A stretch of 26,422 nt of DNA from NCBI GenBank assembly GCA_965368815.1, contig CBDUOH010000024.1:1-26422 (forward strand), given 5' to 3'. Numbering within the stretch: the first letter of the stretch is position 1; each line of letters opens with the position of its first letter. Shown here piece after piece: positions 1-10,490 of the stretch. The notes beneath the pieces were generated by a model. That model searched no databases, was not told the origin of the DNA, and saw only the letters and a program-made list of their open reading frames with translations. The stretch comes from UBA5794 sp965368815 (GTDB lineage: Bacteria > Actinomycetota > Acidimicrobiia > Spongiisociales > UBA5794). The translations under genes and the position numbers were made by a program.

Positions 1-25
1 GAGGGAGGTTTGCGACCGAATCGCA

Positions 26-1030
26 TCACGACCCCGACGGGCACGACGAGGGTGAGTAGATTCCCTCGATGGTTCCATCCGGATCGGTGCTCGAGACCGG
101 CCCCCACAGCAACAGATCGCTGCCATCGACGAGTCGGAAGTGATCGGCTCCCTCGATCACCTCGAATGTGACCGTGTAGGAAACGTATGTCTCACGGAGC
201 TTCTCGACACTGTCTCCGAGGCGGATGCCCGACAGCGTTGCGAGGTCGACCGCCGCGGTACCGGCGCCGGTGTCCTCATATCGGTATGAAACGAAGGTTG
301 CGTCGGTGTCGGTGCCGTCGAAGATCGCTCGGAGCGGACCCCACTGGAGCCAATACGCTTCGCCGGGTTCACAGACATCGTCGATGCCGGCGGCTTCTGC
401 CTCACCGAGGCTCGACACGAGGATCCCCGCGGCCTCAGGAAGTGGTGCACCGAAGTCGATCGGTCCGATACCTCCGGCTTTGAGCCCGAGGTCGGCCTGA
501 TCGATCGGATCGCCGACGGCAGGCCACGCGGACGCCGAAGGGAACGGAGGCAGGGTCGTGGTCGTGGTTGACGACGTGTCGGAAGTCGTGGTCGTGTCGG
601 GTGCAGTGGTTGTGGTGTCGACCTGGGTGGTCGTCGTCTCCACCGCAGCGAGCGTCGTCGTCGTCCCCGACCCGTTGATGAACCCGAAGTAGACCCAGAA
701 CCCGACGACTCCGACGAGCAGCACAACCGGTATCGCCCAGATCGCCTTGCTCTTGGGTGGTTCGGGTGGCAGCGTCCATTCGTCGAGTCCGAATTCTCCG
801 GTGTCGTGACGTGGCTCTGGTGCAGCGGGTGCAGGTACGGGCGGAGGTGCGGTCGGCGGCGTCGTGGCGCCAACCGCGGCAGGGGGAGTGGGGGCCGCGG
901 AAGCAGTCGGTGGCTGCTCGATCGTGACGTCGATCCACGGTTTCCCACAGTTGGGGCAGAGCGTCTCGTCAGCCGGCCTGGCGGTTCCGCAGTGGATGCA
1001 GATGGGAAGGTTCGATGTGGTCTCGCTCAT
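26..1030 (-). CDS. Zinc-ribbon, single-pass membrane protein with Thr-rich stalk, unknown function
   Basis: I do not recognise a named family. The 334-residue protein opens with a zinc-ribbon made of two CxxC pairs (C11/C14 and C25/C28). A Pro/Ala-rich linker (about residues 40-92) follows, then one membrane segment (about 97-118), a Thr-rich stalk (about 121-160) and a C-terminal domain of about 170 residues with no motif I know. The zinc ribbon should be cytoplasmic and the C-terminal domain outside. The start is the ATG at 1030. No Shine-Dalgarno sequence precedes it, but a TATCCT box lies six bases upstream, which suggests a leaderless mRNA. The stop is 26 bases from the window edge, so the downstream neighbour is unseen. 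The Thr-rich stalk resembles those of the genes at 2640 and 20373. Confidence 0.85.
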   Translation of the reverse strand: MSETTSNLPICIHCGTARPADETLCPNCGKPWIDVTIEQPPTASAAPTPPAAVGATTPPTAPPPVPAPAAPEPRHDTGEFGLDEWTLPPEPPKSKAIWAIPVVLLVGVVGFWVYFGFINGSGTTTTLAAVETTTTQVDTTTTAPDTTTTSDTSSTTTTTLPPFPSASAWPAVGDPIDQADLGLKAGGIGPIDFGAPLPEAAGILVSSLGEAEAAGIDDVCEPGEAYWLQWGPLRAIFDGTDTDATFVSYRYEDTGAGTAAVDLATLSGIRLGDSVEKLRETYVSYTVTFEVIEGADHFRLVDGSDLLLWGPVSSTDPDGTIEGIYSPSSCPSGS

Positions 1031-1036
1031 GACGGG

Positions 1037-1042
1037 AGGATA
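1037..1042 (-). promoter_or_regulatory. Candidate leaderless -10 box for the zinc-ribbon gene
   Basis: TATCCT (TANNNT) ends six bases before the ATG at 1030, so transcription would begin at or next to the start codon. No convincing -35 is visible. Confidence 0.45.
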
Positions 1043-1091
1043 CGGTCAACTGAATAATGCACCCGTCTTTCGCCGGTTCCGGGTTGAACGT

Positions 1092-1481
1092 TCATCCGTT
1101 CAGCGAAAGGAGATAGGCGGCAACGTCACGGAGGTCCTGGCTGCTGAGAGACGGGTTGCCACCTTTGGGGGGCATCTCCACTCCTGTTGTGTTTGCCGGG
1201 TCGTTGCGCTCGCGCCCGATTTCGATGAACAGCGCGAGTTCCTCCTCGCTCTGGCCCGCGATGAACGCGCTCCCGATGAGCGGTTTCCCGAGGCCGGTTA
1301 CACCGGTGGCATCCCCGCCGTGGCACGAAGCACACGAGCGCATGTAGACATCCGCCCCGTCGGCAACGTTGCCGGGGACCGTGTCGACGGGTTCGGTCGT
1401 CTGCGTCCCCTGGGATCCTCCACCACACGCCGTGATCACCATCGCGATCGCCAGCGCGGAGGCAGCGATACGTGGTCTCAT
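1092..1481 (-). CDS. Cytochrome c lipoprotein, small mono-haem
   Basis: This is a 129-residue exported electron carrier. The N-terminus (MRPRIAASALAIAMVITAC) is a lipoprotein signal peptide with the lipobox ITAC before Gly, so the mature protein should be attached to the outer face of the membrane by its Cys. A CASCH motif gives the CxxCH haem c attachment site, and the GVEMPPKGG segment supplies the likely axial methionine. The C-terminal helix (LSSQDLRDVAAYLLSLNG) is typical of class I cytochromes c. I place the start at the ATG at 1481 because the open frame upstream to 1694 is low-complexity and lies over the neighbouring gene. The redox partner is unknown, since no oxidase or dehydrogenase gene is adjacent. 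The next gene upstream on the same strand is the methyltransferase, 76 bases away. Confidence 0.9.
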   Translation of the reverse strand: MRPRIAASALAIAMVITACGGGSQGTQTTEPVDTVPGNVADGADVYMRSCASCHGGDATGVTGLGKPLIGSAFIAGQSEEELALFIEIGRERNDPANTTGVEMPPKGGNPSLSSQDLRDVAAYLLSLNG

Positions 1482-1557
1482 GTCGGCGTCGCCTGCTGTT
1501 GTGTTGTCCGTGTCACAGCACCGGAGGCTACGACGGCCTGCGGGACACTGGTGCTCG

Positions 1558-2598
1558 TCACTGGACCCGGAAGAACGCTGAGAACGGGTTGTCGATCGGG
1601 AGCTCCTCGAACGTGTCGAAACCCGCGTCACGGCACAGCTGATGTGCCTGTGCGGGGCCCCATGCCGCCCCGAGCCCGGCTCCGCCCGCGGCAAGGCTTT
1701 GCGTCATGCAATGGAATGTCGAGATGCCGTACAGCAGCGCCCCGCGGTCGCTGACGTTGTTCTCGACCTTGGCATCGATACGAGGTTCCATCATGAAGAA
1801 GACCCCATCCGGAGCAAGTGATTGCCGGATGTTGCGTACGGCCGCGAGCGGATCGGCAAGGTCGTGGACGACGTCGAGTGCTGTCACGAGGTCGTATGGG
1901 CTGTCAGCGATCAAGGCCGACGAGTCGCCGACAACGAAGGTCGCGTTGTCGGCGTCGGTGCTCCGCCGAGCCCGTTGTATCGATGCCTCCGATATGTCAT
2001 ACCCGGTCACGGTGGCCGAAGGGAAGGCGTTCGCCATGGTGGCCACGGCCGAGCCCGATCCGCATCCGAGGTCGGCGATGCGACCACCATCCATCAGGCG
2101 CTCGACCACGTCGGGCATCGTGGCGAGCCACCGACGCGCCAGGAGCACCGACACCGATGCCCGATTGCCGCGATCGATCCCCACAACCATGCGGTCCCCG
2201 AAATCCTCGAACGGCACCCCGCCCCCGGTCCGTGTCGCGTCGACGATCGCATCCATGTGGCCGAACACGGTCGGGATCATGTCGAGCCATCCGGCCATGG
2301 TGTATGGCGAAGTGTCATCGGCAAGTACAGCCGCGTGTTCGGGGCTCAGCGAGAACAGCTCTGCCTCAGCCTCATAGTCGAGAGCTCCGGCAGCCACAAG
2401 GCCCCGCAGGATCTCAAGTGTGTATCGACCGTCGAGATCAGCGGCTCGGGCGAGATCCTCAGCGGAACTCGGTGGCGATGCCTGCAGCGTTGCCAGGAGC
2501 CCCGTGCGGTCAGCAATCGCCAGCAGGCCGATGGTGGTTGCGCCTGCAGCATACGAAACAAACCGGTCGACGAATTGACGTGCCTTGTCGCGGTCCAT
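1558..2598 (-). CDS. SAM-dependent methyltransferase with N-terminal winged helix
   Basis: This 346-residue enzyme has the two-part architecture of the mycobacterial Rv2258c-like methyltransferases. An N-terminal winged-helix region (about residues 10-90, including the LLAIADRTGLLATL helix) serves dimerisation in this family. A class I Rossmann methyltransferase domain follows. The SAM-binding glycine motif DLGCGSG is at 176-182, the acidic residue closing strand 2 is in VTGYD (near 201), and VVGDSS and LVTALDVVHDL follow in the expected order. The substrate cannot be read from the sequence; small molecules or lipids are more likely than nucleic acid. The start at 2598 is supported by AAGGAG a few bases upstream. 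Despite the winged helix, a DNA-binding role is not implied for this family. Confidence 0.85.
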   Translation of the reverse strand: MDRDKARQFVDRFVSYAAGATTIGLLAIADRTGLLATLQASPPSSAEDLARAADLDGRYTLEILRGLVAAGALDYEAEAELFSLSPEHAAVLADDTSPYTMAGWLDMIPTVFGHMDAIVDATRTGGGVPFEDFGDRMVVGIDRGNRASVSVLLARRWLATMPDVVERLMDGGRIADLGCGSGSAVATMANAFPSATVTGYDISEASIQRARRSTDADNATFVVGDSSALIADSPYDLVTALDVVHDLADPLAAVRNIRQSLAPDGVFFMMEPRIDAKVENNVSDRGALLYGISTFHCMTQSLAAGGAGLGAAWGPAQAHQLCRDAGFDTFEELPIDNPFSAFFRVQ

Positions 2599-2639
2599 GC
2601 CACTCCTTTCGGCTGAACCCTACGCGACCGAGGGCGTGA

Positions 2640-3245
2640 TCAGGGGCTGATCGGTGCGGCGTTGAACGTCACATTGAAGCGTCGGCACCAAATGGCGACC
2701 GTCGCGAACCCGTCGAGGTCGACATCGCCGGGTATCTCGTAGTTCTGGTTGCCCTTGTTTCCCTTGAGTTCGCCAAGGTCGACGAAGTCGCCATCGTCGT
2801 AGGCCGAGTCGTCGTCCACGAGTGCTGACGGCGACAGGATCACCCTCAGGTCCGGTCCGTTGTCCACGTCGAGGTTCTCGAACCGGAGGATCCGCGACCC
2901 ATCCTCGAGTTCGAGGATCAGCGCGCTGCCGGTACCGGCGTGTGCAAGATCGATGAACTCACCCGAGCTCAGCGTGAGCGGGTACACGACCGTCGACGTG
3001 GTCGTCGTTGTCGACGGGGGTGTCGTTGGATCCGGGGCGGATGCGTCGGTGGTGGTGACGCCAGCCGTGGAGGTTGTGGTCGGTGGAGGTGGCGTGCTCT
3101 GGGTCTGTGGGGGGAGCGTGTCGTCAACGACCGTGTTCACGAACAGTGTCTGGGGTTGGAACCACACGAGGACGACGATGAGTCCCAGAGCCCCGGCGAG
3201 CCCGATGATCGTTGCGGCCATCCGATGTTCCCTGATCCAATGCAT
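2640..3245 (-). CDS. Membrane-anchored DM13-domain protein
   Basis: This 201-residue protein has one N-terminal membrane segment (about residues 9-27), a Thr/Pro-rich stalk (about 44-86) and a C-terminal DM13 domain (about 93-200) that should sit outside the cell. DM13 hallmarks are clear: LRFENLDVDNGPDLRVIL, the block VDLGELKGNKGNQNYEIP, and VAIWCRRFNVTF with the conserved Cys at about 187. DM13 has been proposed to be a cytochrome-like or redox domain because of this Cys, but its biochemistry is not established. A strong GAGGAGG ribosome site precedes the ATG at 3245. A SigH/SigR-type promoter candidate lies just upstream (3274-3301), which would fit a redox-stress role. Confidence 0.88.
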   Translation of the reverse strand: MHWIREHRMAATIIGLAGALGLIVVLVWFQPQTLFVNTVVDDTLPPQTQSTPPPPTTTSTAGVTTTDASAPDPTTPPSTTTTTSTVVYPLTLSSGEFIDLAHAGTGSALILELEDGSRILRFENLDVDNGPDLRVILSPSALVDDDSAYDDGDFVDLGELKGNKGNQNYEIPGDVDLDGFATVAIWCRRFNVTFNAAPISP

Positions 3246-3273
3246 GCCGCCTCCTCGTGTCGGTCACCAAGGA

Positions 3274-3301
3274 AACTGCACACAACGCTCCTTCGTTCCC
3301 C
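3274..3301 (-). promoter_or_regulatory. Candidate SigH/SigR-type ECF promoter for the DM13 gene
   Basis: On the minus strand GGGGAAC (3301-3295) and GTT (3276-3274) are separated by exactly 18 bases, matching the GGAAY-N17/18-GTT pattern of SigH/SigR-dependent promoters. The predicted start would give a leader of about 20 bases holding the GAGGAGG site of the DM13 gene. The same GGAAC-N18-GTT arrangement occurs before msrA at 16489. Confidence 0.4.
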
Positions 3302-3331
3302 GATCGTGGTGAACAGATTCTTAACTCGTGG

Positions 3332-3970
3332 TCAGGCCTCGGACACGGTTCCGGTGATCGCTGCTATCCCGGCAAGCGATAGGTACGTGCAACCGGCGCT
3401 GATACGGGTGAGTCTCGCCAGTCGGGGTCGCGTACGGAAGAGGTCTCCGATCGATCCTCCGACGATCGCATAGAACGAGTCGGACACGAGCCCGATGAGA
3501 ATGAGCAGCAGTCCGAGAACGAGGCTCTGGAGTTCGGGATTCGCAGCACCCGGGTCGATGAACTGCGGGAGGAAGGCGAGGAAGAACACGGCAACCTTGG
3601 GGTTCAGGATGTTGACGAGAACTCCTTGGGTGAAGATCCGACGCAGGCTCGAGTGACCGGTCCGCGGCTCGGTGAAGGTCGCGTCGTCCGACATGAGCGT
3701 CCGGATGCCGATCCATGCCAGGTACGCGACCCCTGCCCATTTGATTCCGTTGAAGATGACTGCCGATCGGGCAAGCACGATGGACAGGCCCGCGACAGCG
3801 GCCAGCACATGCACAAGCGATCCCGTGTTGACACCGACAGCAGAGACGACTCCGGCCGTGCGGCCCTGGCTCACGCTTCTCGTGAGGATGTAGACGACAG
3901 CCGGCCCGGGGACGATCACGAGCACGAATGATGCGAGGGCGAACAGCGCCAACGTCTGGGTGTCAGGCAT
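3332..3970 (-). CDS. LysE/RhtB-family amino-acid exporter
   Basis: This 212-residue integral membrane protein is of normal length for the LysE/RhtB translocators, which export amino acids or related metabolites. The family N-terminus is clear: a first hydrophobic helix ending in VIVPGPAVVYILTRSVSQG, the conserved P-G-P region, followed by KWAGVAYLAWIGIRTLM and VLVNILNPKVAVFFLAFLPQF, the NPK motif being diagnostic. About six membrane helices can be drawn. The substrate cannot be deduced. I start it at the ATG at 3970; the frame is open further upstream, but that extension lies over the sigma-factor gene and has no family similarity. TATGCT sits six bases before this ATG, consistent with a leaderless message. 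Confidence 0.9.
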   Translation of the reverse strand: MPDTQTLALFALASFVLVIVPGPAVVYILTRSVSQGRTAGVVSAVGVNTGSLVHVLAAVAGLSIVLARSAVIFNGIKWAGVAYLAWIGIRTLMSDDATFTEPRTGHSSLRRIFTQGVLVNILNPKVAVFFLAFLPQFIDPGAANPELQSLVLGLLLILIGLVSDSFYAIVGGSIGDLFRTRPRLARLTRISAGCTYLSLAGIAAITGTVSEA

Positions 3971-3976
3971 CGCACG

Positions 3977-3982
3977 AGCATA
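3977..3982 (-). promoter_or_regulatory. Candidate leaderless -10 box for the LysE-family gene
   Basis: TATGCT (TANNNT) ends six bases before the ATG at 3970. There is no Shine-Dalgarno sequence between them. Confidence 0.45.
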
Positions 3983-4105
3983 CGTGCACCGGCGCGAATG
4001 CCCCACCGAACCTGCCGCGGAGGTGCCCGATTCGTCGTGAGATGGAGGCGACGCAACCGGCGGTACACATCGCCGCACCCCTACCTTCCCAAAGCAGAAA
4101 GTGGG

Positions 4106-4134
4106 TTCACAAACGGGAATGCGTGTGTGATATT
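4106..4134 (+). promoter_or_regulatory. Candidate sigma-70 promoter for the sigma factor gene
   Basis: TTCACA (4106-4111) and GATATT (4129-4134) are spaced by 17 bases, giving five and four matches to the consensus hexamers. Transcription would start near 4141, leaving a leader of about 80 bases. This is the only promoter-like sequence I see in the 250-base gap 3971-4220. Confidence 0.35.
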
Positions 4135-4220
4135 GGGAGGTGTGCGGGCTGGTGGGCCCCACGAGCCTCAGCCAGGCCGGTTCATCAGCAGGAACCGTCG
4201 ACCACCATGGAGGATGTTGG

Positions 4221-5267
4221 ATGACGACAGGTTCGAAGCCTCGCAAGGCCATTGTCACGAGAGCAGAGCGCGAACGAGAAGATGCAAAGGAACGCATCGA
4301 TCGGGACACGCTGACAAGGTCGATCAAGGACCGAGGCTCGAAGCTCACCGACGACCGTGGACGGCTGACGACCGATCTCGTCTCCCAGTACCTCACCTCG
4401 ATCGGCGAGTTCGAACTCCTCACCGCCGAGAACGAGGTCGAGTACGCCCAGAAGATCGAATCCGGGCAGGCAGCCCAGGAACGTCTGGAAGCGGGCGAGT
4501 TCAAGACCAAGGAGGAGGAGCGAATCCTCCGACGTCAGATCCGTCGTGGAGCCCAGGCCAAAGATGCCTTCCTGACAGCGAACTTGCGTCTTGTCGTGGC
4601 GAACGCCCGTCGGTACGCGAACACCTCCGGCATCGACTTCCTCGACCTCATCCAAGAAGGCAACCTCGGTCTCATCCGCGCCGTGGAGAAGTTCGATTGG
4701 CGCAAGGGTTTCAAGTTCTCGACGTATGCGACGTGGTGGATCCGACAGGCCATCACCCGCGCCATCGCAGACAAGTCCCGAACCGTGCGGATACCTGTCC
4801 ACCTGCATGACACTCTCGCAGCGGTCCGGGCGGCCCAAGCGTCGTTGAAGGCTGAACTCGGGCGGGATCCCAAGCCCGAGGAGATTGCCGAGGAAGCCGG
4901 CGTCGAGGTCTCAAAGGTCGAGCTCGCCCTTGCGGTGGCCGACACGGTTTCGCTCGAGCAGCCGATCGGTGAGGATGGCGCCCAGCTCGGTGACTTCATC
5001 GAGGATGAGGACGCCGTTGACCCGGTCAGGGTGACCGAAGAGATGGACATCGCGAACTCGTTGCGCAAGTCGATCGATCGGTTGCCGACCAGGGAGGGAC
5101 GGATCCTTGCCCTGAGGTACGGGTTCTACGACGGCATTCCGCGAACGCTCGAGGAGATCGGCGAGGAGTTCAACCTCACACGTGAGCGAATCCGTCAGCT
5201 TGAAAAACTCGCCTTGTGCCGGCTCAGGCATCCAAGTTTCGGTATCCGCGAGCAGGACCTGATCTAG
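4221..5267 (+). CDS. RNA polymerase sigma-70 factor, group 1/2 (SigA/SigB type)
   Basis: This 348-residue sigma factor directs RNA polymerase to -35/-10 promoters. The order is canonical: region 1.2 (about residues 50-82, DLVSQYLTSIGEF), region 2 (about 115-187, with the RpoD box DLIQEGNLGLIRAVEKFDW and the promoter-melting segment FSTYATWWIRQAITRAI), region 3 (about 190-270), and region 4 (about 285-345, with TLEEIGEEFNLTRERIRQLE as the -35-reading helix-turn-helix). It lacks the long charged N-terminal extension of actinobacterial housekeeping sigma factors, so it may be a group 2 SigB-like paralogue; the housekeeping role is not excluded. The ATG at 4221 is preceded by GGAGGA at 4209-4214. 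It is convergent with the next gene, with 17 bases between stops. Confidence 0.93.
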   Translation: MTTGSKPRKAIVTRAEREREDAKERIDRDTLTRSIKDRGSKLTDDRGRLTTDLVSQYLTSIGEFELLTAENEVEYAQKIESGQAAQERLEAGEFKTKEEERILRRQIRRGAQAKDAFLTANLRLVVANARRYANTSGIDFLDLIQEGNLGLIRAVEKFDWRKGFKFSTYATWWIRQAITRAIADKSRTVRIPVHLHDTLAAVRAAQASLKAELGRDPKPEEIAEEAGVEVSKVELALAVADTVSLEQPIGEDGAQLGDFIEDEDAVDPVRVTEEMDIANSLRKSIDRLPTREGRILALRYGFYDGIPRTLEEIGEEFNLTRERIRQLEKLALCRLRHPSFGIREQDLI

Positions 5268-5284
5268 CAGGTCTCACCGTCGGC

Positions 5285-7600
<2,316 letters not shown>

Positions 7601-7607
7601 GGGCCCG

Positions 7608-7613
7608 AGCGTA
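7608..7613 (-). promoter_or_regulatory. Candidate leaderless -10 box for the HerA-like gene
   Basis: TACGCT (TANNNT) ends seven bases before the ATG at 7600. It supports that start over the longer open frame. Confidence 0.45.
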
Positions 7614-7669
7614 ATCGGAGGGTGCCGGTTGAGGGTTCGGCGTGATCGGGACAAGCCACGGTGGAACGA

Positions 7670-8122
7670 CTAGTCCGTTGTCGACGCAAGACCAGCCAGC
7701 GCAGTGATCAAGCCTCGTTCTGCTTCGTCGCCGAGCTCGGTGAACTTCTTGCCGAGGAACGGTTCGGCGAGCCTGAGCAATCCGCGGAGGCGGATGTCAG
7801 CCTCATAGGTGACGATCGTCCCACCGTCGACATTGGGCGAGAATGTCATGGTGTCGATGGCCCTCGTCGTCGATCCTGTACCTTCGAGGACGATGTGGCG
7901 ATCCACTTCGAGTGCTGTGATTTCGTACGTCATGTCGAGCGTGCGCGAGCCCCACGTCACAACGAGGTCGTATATCTGGCCCACTCGTGGGCCGAGACCC
8001 GTCCGAGGCTCGGACGAGGTGGTTCCCGGATCCCACTCAGGGGCGTTCGAGAAGTCCGCGAGGTATGCGAACACCGTTCCGATGGGGAGCGGCGTGGTGA
8101 TGGTTCGTCGAATGATCGGCAT
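7670..8122 (-). CDS. SRPBCC (polyketide cyclase/START-like) family protein
   Basis: This 150-residue protein has the SRPBCC fold: an N-terminal strand (MPIIRRTITTPLPIGTVFAYLADFSNAPEWDPG), where the FAYLADFSNAPEWDP element is the family signature, followed by alternating strands and a long C-terminal helix (KFTELGDEAERGLITALAGL). Such proteins bind hydrophobic ligands in a deep pocket, and a few are enzymes; the ligand here is unknown. The start at 8122 is backed by AAGGAA upstream. It lies 22 bases downstream of the short-chain dehydrogenase and is probably co-transcribed with it. Together they stand back to back with the FAD oxidoreductase/DUF1365 pair, so they may belong to the same lipid-related module. 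Confidence 0.85.
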   Translation of the reverse strand: MPIIRRTITTPLPIGTVFAYLADFSNAPEWDPGTTSSEPRTGLGPRVGQIYDLVVTWGSRTLDMTYEITALEVDRHIVLEGTGSTTRAIDTMTFSPNVDGGTIVTYEADIRLRGLLRLAEPFLGKKFTELGDEAERGLITALAGLASTTD

Positions 8123-8144
8123 GTTTCCTTCTTTGTTGTGATGA

Positions 8145-9071
8145 TCAGCGCAGGTATGGACCGGCGTCCGATAGGAGCTTGTCGAGGAATCGGGTTCGGG
8201 TGGACTGGTCGACCCGGGTTCGTGCGAGCTTGTGTTTGCGTCGGGGGGCACGATCGTGGACGAACGCCCCGCCGAGGTTTGCTGCGTCTGGCGAGGCGAC
8301 GAGCCACACGATCGTGTCCGCACCCTGGTCGGCATTCCGCAGTATCGGACGGGTGATCGTGCGGAAGGTGGGAAGCGACGACTTGACACCGTCGGTGTCG
8401 ACCCATCCCGGATGCATGGAGGTCACAACGGTGTCCTTCCCTCCACGTTCGTCGAGGTACTCGGCCAGCACCACCTGCCCGCGCTTTGTCCGTGCGTACG
8501 CTGCGGTGCCGTTGTACTCGCCCTGACCGGATTCGATGTTCGATTCGGTGAGGGCTTGGGACAGCATGCCGCCCGAGGACACGAAAACGATGCGCTGAAG
8601 GGATTGAGCGAGACCTTGCGTCAGTCGCTCCGTCAGGATGTACTGGCCGAGGAGGTTGGTCGCGTAGGTCAGCTCGAACCCCTCGCTCGTGATTCGTCGT
8701 TCCCTGACCATGACGCCGACGTTGTTCACCAGTCCGTGAATCGATTCTCCGGTGGCAATGATCTCATCGGCGAGCGTCGATGTCTCACTCATGATCGACA
8801 GGTCGGCTTTGTGGGGAACGACGGAACTGCCGAGATCAGTGACGAGCTTGTCGAGTTTGTCCTGACTTCGTCCAACGGCATGGACGGTGGCACCGTTGGC
8901 AACGAACCGTTCGACCGCTGCGCGGCCGATCCCGCCGGTGGCACCAGTGACGATGACGTGATGTCCGGCTACCGACGGGAACCGTTCGTCGACCGATAGG
9001 TGGCGCGTCGTGAATCCCACCCGCGAGAAACCGATCAGTGTTCGGTCGAGTATGTCGTCAATGTTCGGCAT
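8145..9071 (-). CDS. Short-chain dehydrogenase/reductase (DHRS12/retinol-dehydrogenase-like)
   Basis: This is a 308-residue NAD(P)-dependent oxidoreductase of the SDR superfamily. An extra N-terminal segment of about 35 residues precedes the Rossmann core. The cofactor motif TGATGGIG is at 42-49, LVNNVG is near 114-119, and the catalytic residues are S165/S166 (VFVSSGGM), Y192 and K196 (YARTK). The MHPGWVDTDGV segment after the active site is typical of the retinol-dehydrogenase/DHRS12 subgroup, which acts on hydrophobic alcohols or ketones; the true substrate is unknown. The start at 9071 has no ribosome site, but TAGTGT lies six bases upstream. The gene is divergent from the FAD oxidoreductase across 120 bases, an association I recall for COG2907/DUF1365 neighbourhoods. 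Confidence 0.88.
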   Translation of the reverse strand: MPNIDDILDRTLIGFSRVGFTTRHLSVDERFPSVAGHHVIVTGATGGIGRAAVERFVANGATVHAVGRSQDKLDKLVTDLGSSVVPHKADLSIMSETSTLADEIIATGESIHGLVNNVGVMVRERRITSEGFELTYATNLLGQYILTERLTQGLAQSLQRIVFVSSGGMLSQALTESNIESGQGEYNGTAAYARTKRGQVVLAEYLDERGGKDTVVTSMHPGWVDTDGVKSSLPTFRTITRPILRNADQGADTIVWLVASPDAANLGGAFVHDRAPRRKHKLARTRVDQSTRTRFLDKLLSDAGPYLR

Positions 9072-9077
9072 GCATCA

Positions 9078-9083
9078 ACACTA
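9078..9083 (-). promoter_or_regulatory. Candidate leaderless -10 box for the SDR gene
   Basis: TAGTGT (TANNNT) ends six bases before the ATG at 9071. No ribosome site is visible. Confidence 0.4.
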
Positions 9084-9191
9084 CGACGCGGTCCGCGATG
9101 TCGGATGAACGTTCGGGGGTCTTTCGTGGCGGTAATCCGCCGTGCGGGCCTGCAACGAATACCCTGTGCACGCTCACAAGGGAACTCGCAC

Positions 9192-10490
9192 ATGCGCATC
9201 GCAGTCGTCGGATCGGGGATCGCTGGTATCAGCGCGGCATGGTCGCTCAGTCTGATGCACGACGTGACCCTGTTCGAACACGCCGACACGTTCGGCGGGC
9301 ACAGCAGGACACTCGACAGAGAAGTAGGCAATGACTCGGTGACCGTCGATACCGGGTTCATCGTGTTCAACGAACGCAACTATCCGAATCTGACGGCGTT
9401 CTTCCAAGAGCTCGGCGTCGACACGTACGACAGCGACATGTCGTTCGCCGTGTCGACCGAGGATCGGTCACTCGAATACGCAGGTCGTGCTGGCGGACTG
9501 TTCCCGACGGTCCGGTCACTTGCCGACGGACGACGGTGGCGGATCGCACGAGGCATCCTCCGGTTCCGCCACGAGCATGCGCGTCTCGCAGCCGGAGCCG
9601 TGCCCGTCGGCGATACGGTCGGGGAGTATCTGACCGAACGCGGCTACCCGGACGATTTCCTGTCGCTGTATCTGCTTCCGCTCGCCGCGGCGGTGTGGTC
9701 GGGTACGAGAAACAACGCCGCGAACATGCCAGCGAGGACATTCCTCTCCTTCTTGGACAACCACGGTCTCCTCACGTTGCGGGACCGCCCGCAATGGCGC
9801 ACCGTCACCGGTGGTGCGCGTGCGTATGTGGACAGGGCGGTGAAGGAGATCACAGCCGCACACCTCAGTCGTGGTGTGGTCTCGGTCACCCGCGATGAGT
9901 TCGGCGTCGATGTGCTCGACGTCCACGGAACGACTGAACGCTTCGATCAGATCGTCTTCGCCACCCATGCCGACACAACCCTGCGCATCCTGGGGTCCGA
10001 CGCAACAGAGGCGGAGCAGCGATTGCTTTCGCCGTTCGCCTACGACCGCAACGAGGTCGTCCTCCACACCGACGCAAACGCCATGCCATCGGACAGGCGC
10101 GTATGGTCGGCATGGAACTCCGTGGAACGCACCCACGACGACGGAACGAGGCCTGTTTCAGTGACCTATTGGATGAACAAGCTGCAGTCGCTCGATACCG
10201 ACGTTGACGTTCTCGTGACGTTGAACCCCGCTGGGTCGATAGACGAGGACCGTGTCATCGATCGATGGATGACATCCCACCCCCAATTCACCATCGACAC
10301 CGAACGCGCCCAGAACGAGATCGGGTCGATCCAGGGGGCATCACGTTCATGGTTCGCAGGCGCCTACCTCGGGCACGGCTTCCACGAGGATGGCATCCGT
10401 TCGGGCGTCGCCGTCGCGACGGCACTTGGTTCGCCCCCACCGTGGGTCGAAGCACCGTTGGATCCGATCCTCGAACCGGTGGGTGGCTGA
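9192..10490 (+). CDS. FAD-dependent amine-oxidase-like oxidoreductase (COG2907 type)
   Basis: This is a 432-residue flavoprotein. The N-terminal dinucleotide-binding motif is VVGSGIAGISAAWSL (G7, G9, G12), followed by the ribose-binding acidic strand end (VTLFEH) and the FGGHSRT segment typical of the amine-oxidase/protoporphyrinogen-oxidase fold. The C-terminal FAD element is SWFAGAYLGHGFHEDGIRSG. This subgroup (COG2907) is commonly next to DUF1365 (COG3496) and to cyclopropane-fatty-acid-synthase-like methyltransferases. It is thought to act on membrane fatty acids, but the reaction is not established here. The start is the ATG at 9192, after AAGGGA; the open frame extends to 9000, but that part is unrelated. 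It shares one base with the next gene (TGATG), so the two are translationally coupled. Confidence 0.88.
   Translation: MRIAVVGSGIAGISAAWSLSLMHDVTLFEHADTFGGHSRTLDREVGNDSVTVDTGFIVFNERNYPNLTAFFQELGVDTYDSDMSFAVSTEDRSLEYAGRAGGLFPTVRSLADGRRWRIARGILRFRHEHARLAAGAVPVGDTVGEYLTERGYPDDFLSLYLLPLAAAVWSGTRNNAANMPARTFLSFLDNHGLLTLRDRPQWRTVTGGARAYVDRAVKEITAAHLSRGVVSVTRDEFGVDVLDVHGTTERFDQIVFATHADTTLRILGSDATEAEQRLLSPFAYDRNEVVLHTDANAMPSDRRVWSAWNSVERTHDDGTRPVSVTYWMNKLQSLDTDVDVLVTLNPAGSIDEDRVIDRWMTSHPQFTIDTERAQNEIGSIQGASRSWFAGAYLGHGFHEDGIRSGVAVATALGSPPPWVEAPLDPILEPVGG

Noticed and set aside
157..948. Long open frame on the minus strand in another phase of the zinc-ribbon gene.
   Set aside because: Arg/Pro/Ser-rich composition typical of a shadow frame in GC-rich DNA.
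1084..1098. A 13-base match (CGGATGAACGTTC) between the cytochrome c gene end and the 9104-9114 region.
   Set aside because: One copy is coding sequence with a stop codon; matches of this length are expected by chance in a window this size.
4115..4141. GGGAAT upstream of the sigma factor gene, as in SigH/SigR-controlled sigB promoters.
   Set aside because: No GTT follows at 16-19 bases; the sigma-70-like boxes at 4106-4134 fit better.
9107..9114. GAACGTTC palindrome between the divergent SDR and FAD oxidoreductase genes, possibly two ECF -35 elements.
   Set aside because: Eight bases only; no matching -10 element lies at a normal ECF distance on either strand.
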